Shown here piece by piece: positions 52,020 to 59,449 of a stretch of DNA of 60,874 nucleotides. Both the position numbers and the translations under genes were made by a program. Position 1 is the stretch's first letter. Each line of letters starts with the position of its first letter. The DNA lies in the NCBI GenBank assembly GCA_964521715.1, contig CAZFSS010000023.1:1-60874 (forward strand), read 5' to 3'. The DNA is from DAOVRD01 sp964521715 (GTDB taxonomy: Bacteria; Planctomycetota; Brocadiia; SM23-32). A model generated the notes under the pieces. That model saw only the letters and a list, made by a program, of their open reading frames with translations. It searched no databases and was not told the DNA's origin.

Positions 52020-52832
52020 ATGAGACTCGGCATAAGCTCGTTTACGTACGGCTGGGCGGTCGGAATCCCCGGCCATCCGCCTGAGCGGCCGATGGGACCA
52101 TTCGATCTCCTCGAGCGCGCCCGTGAGCTGGGCGTCCGCGTCGTGCAGATCGCGGACAACATGCCCCTTGAAGAGCTGCCGCCCGACGAGCTGCACTCGC
52201 TTGCGGACCGCGCGAGCGAGATGGGGATCGCGGTCGAGGTGGGCATGCGGGGAGTGGAGGTCGACCGCCTTTGCGCCCACCTGGACATCGCGAAGCGCTT
52301 CGGGTCGCCCATCCTGCGGGTCGTGGGCGCACGCTCGGAGCGCGATCCCGACGAAGGGGAGATTGTCTCGGCGCTGCGGTCGGCTGCACCCGAATGCGAA
52401 CGCGCAGGCGTGTGCATGGCCGTCGAGAACTACGAGCGTTTCACGGCGGACGTGTGGGCGCGAATCGTCCGCCGCGTCGGGAGCACCGCCGCCGGCATCT
52501 GCCTCGACACAGCGAACTCACTCGGGGCAGGGGAGGGCGTGGGGCGCGTCGTCGAGACGCTCGGCCCGCTGACGGTCAACCTGCACGTGAAGGACTTCGC
52601 GATTCGCCGTTTCGAGCACCGGCTGGGCTTTGTGGTGGAGGGCCGCCCGGCAGGCCAGGGGCAGCTCGACATCCCGTGGCTGCTCGGACGCCTGGGGAAG
52701 ATGGGGCGCGAGCCGAGCGTGATCCTGGAGCTCTGGACGCCGCCTGAAGATCGCCTCGCCGACACCATCGCGAAGGAAGCCGAGTGGGCCTGCGCCAGCG
52801 TCGCCTACATGCGCACGCTCATCCCGTGGTGA
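52020..52832 (+). CDS. oiaC: Xylose isomerase-like barrel protein, probable 3-oxo-isoapionate decarboxylase
   Basis: A 270-residue TIM barrel of the xylose isomerase-like superfamily. GISSFTYGWAVG opens the fold, AVENYERFTADVW supplies a metal Glu, CLDTANSLG an Asp, NLHVKDF a His and VILELWTPPE the last Glu. OiaC, which decarboxylates 3-oxo-isoapionate to L-erythrulose, is a member of this superfamily and is encoded beside apnO in known clusters. GGGAGGCGG precedes the ATG. Assignment rests on fold plus context; other isomerase or epimerase roles remain possible. Confidence 0.68.
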   Translation: MRLGISSFTYGWAVGIPGHPPERPMGPFDLLERARELGVRVVQIADNMPLEELPPDELHSLADRASEMGIAVEVGMRGVEVDRLCAHLDIAKRFGSPILRVVGARSERDPDEGEIVSALRSAAPECERAGVCMAVENYERFTADVWARIVRRVGSTAAGICLDTANSLGAGEGVGRVVETLGPLTVNLHVKDFAIRRFEHRLGFVVEGRPAGQGQLDIPWLLGRLGKMGREPSVILELWTPPEDRLADTIAKEAEWACASVAYMRTLIPW

Positions 52833-53042
52833 AGCGTCTGGGGATCCGACCCCGGAGGGAACAGGCGAACTGCGCGGACGGAACTTGGCGGGCGACAGGC
52901 TCTCGTCCGCTGCCCGTATGGCCAACGGGGACACGGATCGTGTACAATGCGGCCTTTTCTCCGTGGCTGCTCGCGGCGCAAGCCGCCCACCAGCCGCCGC
53001 TCGCACAGGGGCGGTGCAGTCGCCGGTCGGTCGAGGCCCCTG

Positions 53043-54266
53043 ATGGATGCAACCGTTCTGGCTGTGTTCATCTTCGTCTACGTGGGCATGATCCTGGGCC
53101 GCATCCACGGCCTGGCGCTGGACCGCACTGGCATCGCGCTGCTGGGCGCGATCGTATTGCTGGCCGCGGGTCGTGTCAGTCTGGACGGGGCGTGGTCGGC
53201 AGTGGACGCCTCGACGATTGCGCTGCTGCTCGGGCTGATGGTCGCATCTGCTCAGTTCCGCCTGAGCGGCTTCTACTCCATGCTCGCCACACGCCTTGCG
53301 CAGTTGCGCACGTCGCCGCAGATGCTGCTTGCGGCGCTGATCGGCGTGACGGGGCTGCTCTCCGCCGTTCTGGCCAACGACATAGTGTGCCTGGCGATGG
53401 CGCCCGTGCTGGTGGAAGGCTGCGCCCGGCGCTCCCTTAACCCGGTGCCTTTCCTGCTTGCCCTGGCCTGCGCGGCGAACGTCGGCTCGGCCGCGACCCT
53501 CATCGGCAATCCGCAGAACATGCTCATCGGGCAGGTGCTCGGCCTCTCGTTCAGCGATTACTTCTGGAAGGCGAGCTTGCCTGCGTTGCTCGGGCTGATC
53601 GTGGTCTGGCAGGTGATCCGCATGATGTACAAGGGACGTTGGTCCGCCCGAACCGAGGTCCCGGCCGTCGAGGCGCCGCAGTTCAGCGCGTGGCAGACTG
53701 TCAAAGGTGCAATCGTGATGGTGGCGCTGATCACCGTCTTTCTGCTGACGTCCTGGCCACGTGGCGTCGTAGCCCTGTCGGCCGCCGCTTTGCTCCTCAT
53801 GAGTCGCAGGATGTCCTCCCGAACGATGCTGGCGGCCGTGGACTGGCATCTGCTCGTGCTGTTTGGAGGGCTCTTCGTGGTCAACAATGTCCTGCGCACG
53901 TCCGGGGGCCTGGAGATAATGCTGGGGTGGGCGCGTTCGGCCGGCGTTGAGGTCGGCAAGCCAACCTGGCTCTTTGCCGTCACGGCGGTGCTGAGCAACC
54001 TGGTGTCCAACGTGCCGGCGACGATGCTGTTGCTGCCGGTCGCTTCGCATCCGCTGGCCGGGCCCGTGCTTGCCCTGTCGAGCACGCTGGCCGGCAACCT
54101 GATCGTCGTCGGCAGCATCGCGAACATCATCGTCGTGGACCAGGCGCAGCGCCTCGGCGTGCGCATTTCGTGGCTCGAGCACGCGCGCGTCGGGGTGCCC
54201 GTCTCCCTCTTGACGCTCCTGATAGCAGGCGGATGGCTCTGGCTGCTGGCGTCGTTGGGCTGGTGA
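53043..54266 (+). CDS. ArsB/NhaD-type ion transporter
   Basis: A 407-residue membrane protein with about 10-12 helices, of the ion transporter (IT) superfamily. VLANDIVCLAMAPVLVE and VSNVPATMLLLPV are the two paired repeat motifs of the family, each near a broken helix, and NVGSAATLIGNPQNMLIG and GNLIVVGSIANIIV are the matching G-x-A/N-x-N loops. Members move arsenite, anions, or Na+/H+; the substrate is not readable. The start at 53043 follows GAGG. No ars genes are adjacent, which argues against arsenite. Confidence 0.85.
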   Translation: MDATVLAVFIFVYVGMILGRIHGLALDRTGIALLGAIVLLAAGRVSLDGAWSAVDASTIALLLGLMVASAQFRLSGFYSMLATRLAQLRTSPQMLLAALIGVTGLLSAVLANDIVCLAMAPVLVEGCARRSLNPVPFLLALACAANVGSAATLIGNPQNMLIGQVLGLSFSDYFWKASLPALLGLIVVWQVIRMMYKGRWSARTEVPAVEAPQFSAWQTVKGAIVMVALITVFLLTSWPRGVVALSAAALLLMSRRMSSRTMLAAVDWHLLVLFGGLFVVNNVLRTSGGLEIMLGWARSAGVEVGKPTWLFAVTAVLSNLVSNVPATMLLLPVASHPLAGPVLALSSTLAGNLIVVGSIANIIVVDQAQRLGVRISWLEHARVGVPVSLLTLLIAGGWLWLLASLGW

Positions 54267-54331
54267 GACGGCCCGACCGACGCTCAGGTGCACGACGTGG
54301 TCCACATCGCTCGCCTCAACCTGCATGGCAG

Positions 54332-55570
54332 ATGAAGGCATCCTACGACGTCATAGTGGTCGGCGGAGGGCCGGCTGGCATGATGGCAGCCGGCAGGGCA
54401 GCGGAGCGGGACCGCCGGGTGCTGCTGCTGGAGCGCGGCCCGTCCCTCGGACGCAAGCTCCTGCTGTCCGGCGGCGGAAGGTGCAACGTCACCAACACGG
54501 CGCCTCTCGCTGAATTCCTCGGCGTTTTCGGGCGCCAGGGGGGCTTCCTGCGTAACGCGCTGACAGCCCTCGGCAGCAACGCACTGCGCGACTGGCTCAG
54601 GGCAAGGGGCATAGGGACCGTGGCCGAGGAGGGCGGACGCGTCTTCCCGGCTGCCGGCGGGGCGAAGGCGGTTCACGCTGCTTTGGCCGGCTACATGTCG
54701 GCCTCAGGCGCCCAGGTCCGCCTCGGCGAACGGGTGAAGTCCCTGCTGACTGAGCAAGGGCGGCTTGCCGGCGTCCGGGGCGTCGACTCGACTTGGGAAG
54801 CGCCGCGCGTGGTCGTCGCGACCGGCGGGCTCAGTTACCCGGCCACCGGCAGCACGGGGGACGGCTATGACCTGGCGCGTCAGGCCGGACACTCCCTGCT
54901 GCCTGCCTACCCCATGCTGGTCGGACTGGAGACGGTGGAGACCTGGCCGCGGCAATTGCAGGGCGTGTCTCTCAAGGATGCGGTCGTGTGCGTGCGCGAA
55001 GCGGCAGGGCAGCGCCTGGCCCGGTGCCGAGGCGAGGCCCTGTGGACCCACTACGGCCTTTCCGGACCTGCGGTGCTCGACGTGAGCGGCGCCGCAATGC
55101 AAGTCCTGGCTCGCGGGCAGCAGGTCGCCGTTGAGCTTGATCTGGCGCCCGGCCTCTCGGCGCACGCGCTTGAGGGAGCCCTTCGTGAGGCTGCCGGAAG
55201 CAGCAGCCGGCAGGCATTGGCGACCGTTCTGGTCCGGTGGGTGCCCCGGCGTACCGCGGCGCCGTTGCTGGCAGCAGGGGGGCTGGATGGCCGCAAGAAG
55301 ATGGCCCAGTGCTCCCGGCACGATCTGCAAGTCGCCGTGCAGGCGTTGAAGTGCCTGCGGCTTCACGTGGCGCGCGCCCGTCCGATTGCCGAGGCGATTG
55401 TGACCGGCGGCGGCGTCGACGTGCGTGAAGTCGACGCCCGGCGGATGGAATCGCGTCTCCTGAAGGGCCTGCATTTCGCAGGAGAGGTGCTTGCGGTGCA
55501 CGGCCCGTCCGGAGGGTTCAACATGCAGGCGGCGCTTTCCACGGGCTGGCTTGCGGGCGATGCGGCGTAA
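54332..55570 (+). CDS. HI0933/YhiN-family flavoprotein
   Basis: A 412-residue FAD-dependent protein of the HI0933 (YhiN/BaiN) group. YDVIVVGGGPAGMMAAGRAA binds FAD, SLGRKLLLSGGGRCNVTN is the family signature, LSYPATGSTGDGYDLA marks the middle domain and GGVDVREVDARRMESRLLKGLHFAGEVL the C-terminal nucleotide site, followed by GPSGGFNMQAALSTGWLAG. The family includes bile-acid-reducing BaiN, but its general function is unclear. The start at 54332 has only a weak site; the frame is open upstream. The tRNA-Arg fragment begins 69 bases after its stop. Confidence 0.88.
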   Translation: MKASYDVIVVGGGPAGMMAAGRAAERDRRVLLLERGPSLGRKLLLSGGGRCNVTNTAPLAEFLGVFGRQGGFLRNALTALGSNALRDWLRARGIGTVAEEGGRVFPAAGGAKAVHAALAGYMSASGAQVRLGERVKSLLTEQGRLAGVRGVDSTWEAPRVVVATGGLSYPATGSTGDGYDLARQAGHSLLPAYPMLVGLETVETWPRQLQGVSLKDAVVCVREAAGQRLARCRGEALWTHYGLSGPAVLDVSGAAMQVLARGQQVAVELDLAPGLSAHALEGALREAAGSSSRQALATVLVRWVPRRTAAPLLAAGGLDGRKKMAQCSRHDLQVAVQALKCLRLHVARARPIAEAIVTGGGVDVREVDARRMESRLLKGLHFAGEVLAVHGPSGGFNMQAALSTGWLAGDAA

Positions 55571-55638
55571 CCCGGGCCCGCGCCGTCTTGTAACGCCGTT
55601 CGGCGCCCTTCGGGCGGCAGGAGGGGTCATGCAAGGCG

Positions 55639-55683
55639 TGGCGCGCCCGGGGGGATTCGAACTCCCAACCATTGGATCCGAAG
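55639..55683 (-). tRNA. 3' fragment of a tRNA-Arg(TCG) gene, probable attachment-site remnant
   Basis: The 45 bases read, in tRNA order, the anticodon loop CTTCGGA, the 3' anticodon strand TCCAA, variable TGGTT, a T-arm with loop TTCGAAT (one stem mismatch), the 3' acceptor strand CGGGCGC, a discriminator G and encoded CCA. The 5' half is missing: the bases before the loop, ATAGC, cannot pair with TCCAA. Similarity stops exactly at the anticodon loop, the usual boundary of integrase attachment sites. It cannot make a functional tRNA. Confidence 0.75.
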
Positions 55684-55738
55684 GCTATCACACTAACGCC
55701 CGAGAATGGCATTCTTGGCATCCTCAGCACCTCCCGTC

Positions 55739-55775
55739 TTCGCTGGTTGCTATCATTTCGCTGGTTTTGCTATCA
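55739..55775. repeat. Tandem direct repeats beside the tRNA fragment
   Basis: TTCGCTGG-TTGCTATCA (55739-55755) is followed one base later by TTCGCTGG-TTTTGCTATCA (55757-55775). The heptamer GCTATCA also occurs at the tRNA break point (55684-55690), and GCTATCG at 55781-55787. Such repeats near an attachment core resemble integrase arm-binding sites. Confidence 0.5.
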
Positions 55776-55867
55776 CGGCTGCTATCGGAGGCCAAGGACA
55801 CGTGCACCGACAAGGACAGATGGCCTAAGCTGACTTGCGTCCCGATCGGCCGGGGAGAGGGACAGGC

Positions 55868-55924
55868 ACGACCATGATCTACGCCCATCTGGCCCCCCAG
55901 GACGACGAGATCAACGTGCTGTGA
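55868..55924 (+). pseudogene. C-terminal remnant of a tyrosine recombinase (integrase)
   Basis: A short frame reads TMIYAHLAPQDDEINVL and stops. This matches the closing segment of XerC/D-type integrases, in which the Tyr of the Y-A-H-L motif is the DNA-cleaving nucleophile. No upstream catalytic Arg or His box is visible in any frame. It lies about 185 bases from the tRNA-Arg fragment. Confidence 0.6.
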
Positions 55925-56338
55925 GGTGCTCGACGCCGGACCTGAATGCGGTCGTCCATGGTCAATGCGGACGGATAGCGCAGCTGTCTTCGGCCGAGAC
56001 ACCTTACACCCGGTCTGTCGAGACGGCTGCACCTGCCAGCAGTGTCTGAGGAAGAGCGCATAGGACTTGGTACAAGGCCCGCGAATTCCACGGCTCTCAC
56101 CGCATCTCTGGTCACGAGCGTGGACCGGCCAGTGGATTGCTCCTCCATCAGCCAGCCGACACAAGGGCGTGCGGGTCCGAGTGACGGCCAGCTTTACGAG
56201 TGTTGCGTCTCAGAAAGGCTAACCCTCGAAGTCAGAATAACGCCTATTGCGGACCTGGCCAGCTTCGACTAGGATATCGTCGGCGTTGGAGGGGGATGCG
56301 GTGCGTGGGCCTCGCTCGAGTCTGATGGGGAGGCCGAA
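55925..56338. other. Stretch between integrase remnant and RHS module
   Basis: About 410 bases in which I recognise no gene. Small frames on both strands have no ribosome sites and no family signal. Only the final GGGGAGG, serving the TTG start at 56339, looks functional. Confidence 0.4.
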
Positions 56339-58576
56339 TTGAGACTTGCGGTTAATGACGTGCCCGGGGAATGTGCCGTAGAAGCCTGGGAGGACGCCCA
56401 GAACCACCAGGACACGGCCTACTACTACGGCGCCGCCAAGCACCCCGGCGCCGTGACCAAGACCGTCTATCCGGACTCCGATGACGTGACCGTGGCCTAC
56501 AACGACGACGGCACGGTGAACACCCGCACCGACCAGCGCGACTGGACGGTCACCTACACCTACGACGACGCCCGGCGCGTCACGCAGGAGTCAGTCTCGG
56601 GCAACGGCCTGGTCGGGACGAGCGCGGTGACGTATGCCTACGACGCCCTGGGGCGGCCCACGTCGGTGACGGACAACAACGATCCCAGTAACGGCAACGA
56701 CAACTCGACGGTCGAGTGGACTTACACCCGGGAGGCGGACGGCGACCTGACGGTCGAGGAGACGCAGGAGTACGGCACCTACACGGACCGGACCGTGACG
56801 GTGACCTACGATCTCGCCGGCAGGATGAAGTCGCTGGAATACCCGAGCGGCCTGACGTTGACCTACGCCTATGACGATCTCGTGCGGGTGACGGCTGTCA
56901 ACGACGGGACGGACGACCGCGTGGCCGACACCTATAGGGGCTGGCTGCTGGAGAAGCGGGAGTACGCGAGCGGGGCGTACCTGACGCACCTGGACGACCA
57001 GGGGGAGAACTTGAGCGGCTACGGCTTCGACACGTTCGGCAGGATCAAGAACCACCGGTGGAAGGCGAGCGGCGGGACGCTCCTGGCCGGGTGGGCTTAC
57101 GACTACGACCGGATCGGGAATAAGAAGTATCAGGAGGACCTGCAGTCGGCGACGCAGAGCGAGCTCTACGGCTACGACGCGGTCTACCGGGTAACGGGCT
57201 TCAAGCGCGGCCAGCTCAACGAGCAGAAGACGGACATCACGAGCCCAAGCCGGACGCAGACCTGGACGCTTGATCCTCTGGGCAACTGGGACGACACGGT
57301 GCTGGACAGCGTGACCGAGACGCGGACGCACAACTCGATCAACGAGCTGACGGCCCGGACGGTCGGGGAGGATCCCCAGATCAGCCTGTCGTACGACGCG
57401 GCCGGGAACCTGACGCAGGACGGGGACTCGAACGGCGACCATAAGTACGCGTGGGACTACCGGAACCGGCTGATCGAGGTCGAGGAGAAGCAGTCGGGGA
57501 ACTGGAACACGACGGCGGAGTACAAGTACGACGCGCCCAACCGGCGCGTCCTCAAGACTGTCACGAGCAAGGGCTCCCTGAACGGCACGACGCGCTTCCT
57601 CTGGGGCGGCGATGGCGATTGGCAGTGCCTGGAGGAGCGGGACGGCTCGGGGGACCTGGTCGCAAGGTTCACGTATGCGCCCGGTTACATTGACGCCGTG
57701 GCGGTGCAGGAACGCGACCTGAACTCGGATGATGATTTTGGCGACGCCAACGAGGTGGTATACTACCATCAGAACACCTTGTTCACCGTGTATGCCCTGT
57801 CGGACGGGAACGAGTCGGTGATCGAGCGTTACCGGTACGACGCCTACGGCGCCTGCACGGTGCTGGATGCGGATGGATCGGCGGACGCGGACGGCCTATC
57901 TGACGTCGCCAATCCCTACGCCTTCACCGGCCGCCGCCTCGACCCCGAATCGGCCCTCATGCAGTACCGCAACCGCCACTACCATCCTGGCCTCGGCCGC
58001 TTCATCGGCCGGGACCCCTTGGGGTACCAGGATCAGTTCAGCTTCTACGTGGCCCTGGGCTGCGCTCCCGTTGTCAACCTCGACCCTCTTGGCACGGGCC
58101 TTCTGCCGTTCCCACCTCCCCTGCTTCCATATCCCTACGTTCCGAGCGTTCGCCCCGGATTGTCTAGGGCCTATTCCGTAGTGCACAAGGTGGACGTCGA
58201 GGCCAACGTGCTGGGGTCCGTTGGCACGGTATTCGAGAAGGTGCTTGCAGGGAAGGTCGCCAAACTGGAGGCTGAGTACGAGCAGAGAATCAGAGATGCC
58301 CTTACCTTCGACATCCAGTCGGGACCTGACTTTGAGGTCGGGCCCGAGGCTGTGATAATACCGGTACTGAATAGGGAGATCCACATCGATCCGGCGCCAA
58401 GCACTTTTGTTGTGCCGGTTCGCGTAGAGGTTACAATCCCGCTGATTGGCCCGGTTGGGCACACGTTTCAGGTCGAAGTGACGGTCGATGTCGATTTCAC
58501 TATCTACCTCAAGCGAGAGGTCATCATACTGGTTGTGCCAAAGCCACCAGTCCCGCAAGGAGGGTCTAGACGATGA
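56339..58576 (+). CDS. N-terminally truncated RHS/YD-repeat protein with a unique C-terminal tip
   Basis: The 745-residue product is a run of YD repeats (for example YTYDDARRVTQES, YAYDALGRPTSVTD, LSYDAAGNLTQDGD), ending in the RHS core signature NPYAFTGRRLDPE and HPGLGRFIGRDPLGY. The core stops near LDPLG (about residue 586); the remaining 160 residues are Pro-rich then beta-like and match no toxin I know. Full RHS proteins are often over 1200 residues, so the N-terminus is missing. A TTG with an ideal GGGGAGG starts the frame. It overlaps the next gene by 4 bases, as toxin and immunity genes often do. Confidence 0.78.
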   Translation: MRLAVNDVPGECAVEAWEDAQNHQDTAYYYGAAKHPGAVTKTVYPDSDDVTVAYNDDGTVNTRTDQRDWTVTYTYDDARRVTQESVSGNGLVGTSAVTYAYDALGRPTSVTDNNDPSNGNDNSTVEWTYTREADGDLTVEETQEYGTYTDRTVTVTYDLAGRMKSLEYPSGLTLTYAYDDLVRVTAVNDGTDDRVADTYRGWLLEKREYASGAYLTHLDDQGENLSGYGFDTFGRIKNHRWKASGGTLLAGWAYDYDRIGNKKYQEDLQSATQSELYGYDAVYRVTGFKRGQLNEQKTDITSPSRTQTWTLDPLGNWDDTVLDSVTETRTHNSINELTARTVGEDPQISLSYDAAGNLTQDGDSNGDHKYAWDYRNRLIEVEEKQSGNWNTTAEYKYDAPNRRVLKTVTSKGSLNGTTRFLWGGDGDWQCLEERDGSGDLVARFTYAPGYIDAVAVQERDLNSDDDFGDANEVVYYHQNTLFTVYALSDGNESVIERYRYDAYGACTVLDADGSADADGLSDVANPYAFTGRRLDPESALMQYRNRHYHPGLGRFIGRDPLGYQDQFSFYVALGCAPVVNLDPLGTGLLPFPPPLLPYPYVPSVRPGLSRAYSVVHKVDVEANVLGSVGTVFEKVLAGKVAKLEAEYEQRIRDALTFDIQSGPDFEVGPEAVIIPVLNREIHIDPAPSTFVVPVRVEVTIPLIGPVGHTFQVEVTVDVDFTIYLKREVIILVVPKPPVPQGGSRR
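57131..57943 (+). repeat. RHS core repeat, copy 1
   Basis: An 813-bp stretch (271 codons) is repeated 2364 bases downstream with no net insertion or deletion; differences are mostly single bases, many of them at third codon positions. The match ends as the C-terminal tip of each module begins to diverge. Confidence 0.85.
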
Positions 58577-59427
58577 GAAGAAATCCGTTTGCACCTTGGT
58601 CCTATGGGCCGGCCAGTGCGACTTCTGCAGCGGGTCCCGTAGTTCGCCCTCTGGTCTTGCTGCTGTTTCTGCCGTGGCTGCTGTGCGAGCCTGCGCAGCT
58701 CCCAACTGGTCTACGGCAACAGGACAAGGCAGCCCAGAATGAGGAACGCAAGGCCCTGCCATGGCTGGAACGCCTAGTCCAGGGAGGTCTGGAGTTTGCG
58801 GTACGAAGGGACATTGAGGCCAGGCAGCCCATCATCGTGGACGAGGCCGAAGTGCCGCTTGGTCTTGCCCTTCGGCGGCTTGAGCCGTTGGTCCGAGCAC
58901 TGCTGTTTCCAAGAGAGGGAGCTGGGCCTCTGCAGCAGCCTGATGCACAGATCGTCAGCGCGGTACGGGGAGCGCCGCGTGCTGCAGGGGGATTGGTGTT
59001 GTTGGAGCTTTCCTTGGTCCTTGAGAGTCCTGAGGGAGGCCCACCTGGTAGCGGCAGATGTGCGGAAGTCGGGTCTGGTCTTTACGTTGAAGGGACCGCG
59101 CAGATCGCTGACGGGCACCTGCGGATAGCCAGACACGACGGTTTTGGGGAAGGGGCCGCGCCATCGGACGAACATCTCAGATCGGCGCTTGGCGCAGTAG
59201 GCCAGCTACACGACGGTCTCCCAATGTCACGCGTTCTCGTCGTCTGGAATGTGGCAGGGACCGAGCCTGCTTCTGTGGCACAAGCGTGTCTTCTACTGCT
59301 TGCGCCCGGTGACGAAGGGCGCTCGGCTGGTCTGGCGTTGGTTTCTGTCAGGATGAGCATCAAGGAAGACGAGGCTGAGATAGAAAGCTACGGAGTTCTA
59401 CCCTTAGCGAGCCACGGTCCTTCGTAG
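58573..59427 (+). CDS. Unknown protein encoded directly after the RHS tip, candidate immunity protein
   Basis: No family recognised. The 284-residue product has one hydrophobic segment near residues 25-42 (VVRPLVLLLFLPWLLC), suggesting a signal anchor or lipoprotein-like export, then a mixed alpha/beta region with several Leu-rich strands (GGLVLLELSLVLES, MSRVLVVWNVAG, ACLLLLAPGDEG). Its ATG overlaps the RHS stop by 4 bases, so the two are translationally coupled. This position is where immunity genes for RHS toxins lie; that role is inference. Codon use is less GC-biased than in the metabolic genes. Confidence 0.5.
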   Translation: MRRNPFAPWSYGPASATSAAGPVVRPLVLLLFLPWLLCEPAQLPTGLRQQDKAAQNEERKALPWLERLVQGGLEFAVRRDIEARQPIIVDEAEVPLGLALRRLEPLVRALLFPREGAGPLQQPDAQIVSAVRGAPRAAGGLVLLELSLVLESPEGGPPGSGRCAEVGSGLYVEGTAQIADGHLRIARHDGFGEGAAPSDEHLRSALGAVGQLHDGLPMSRVLVVWNVAGTEPASVAQACLLLLAPGDEGRSAGLALVSVRMSIKEDEAEIESYGVLPLASHGPS

Positions 59428-59449
59428 TGGACAGGCCCGTGCCTGGCGC

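Noticed and set aside
55639..55715. A complete tRNA-Arg gene
   Set aside because: The 5' half does not pair: no D-arm, no 5' acceptor strand, and the 5' anticodon strand is replaced by ATAGC.
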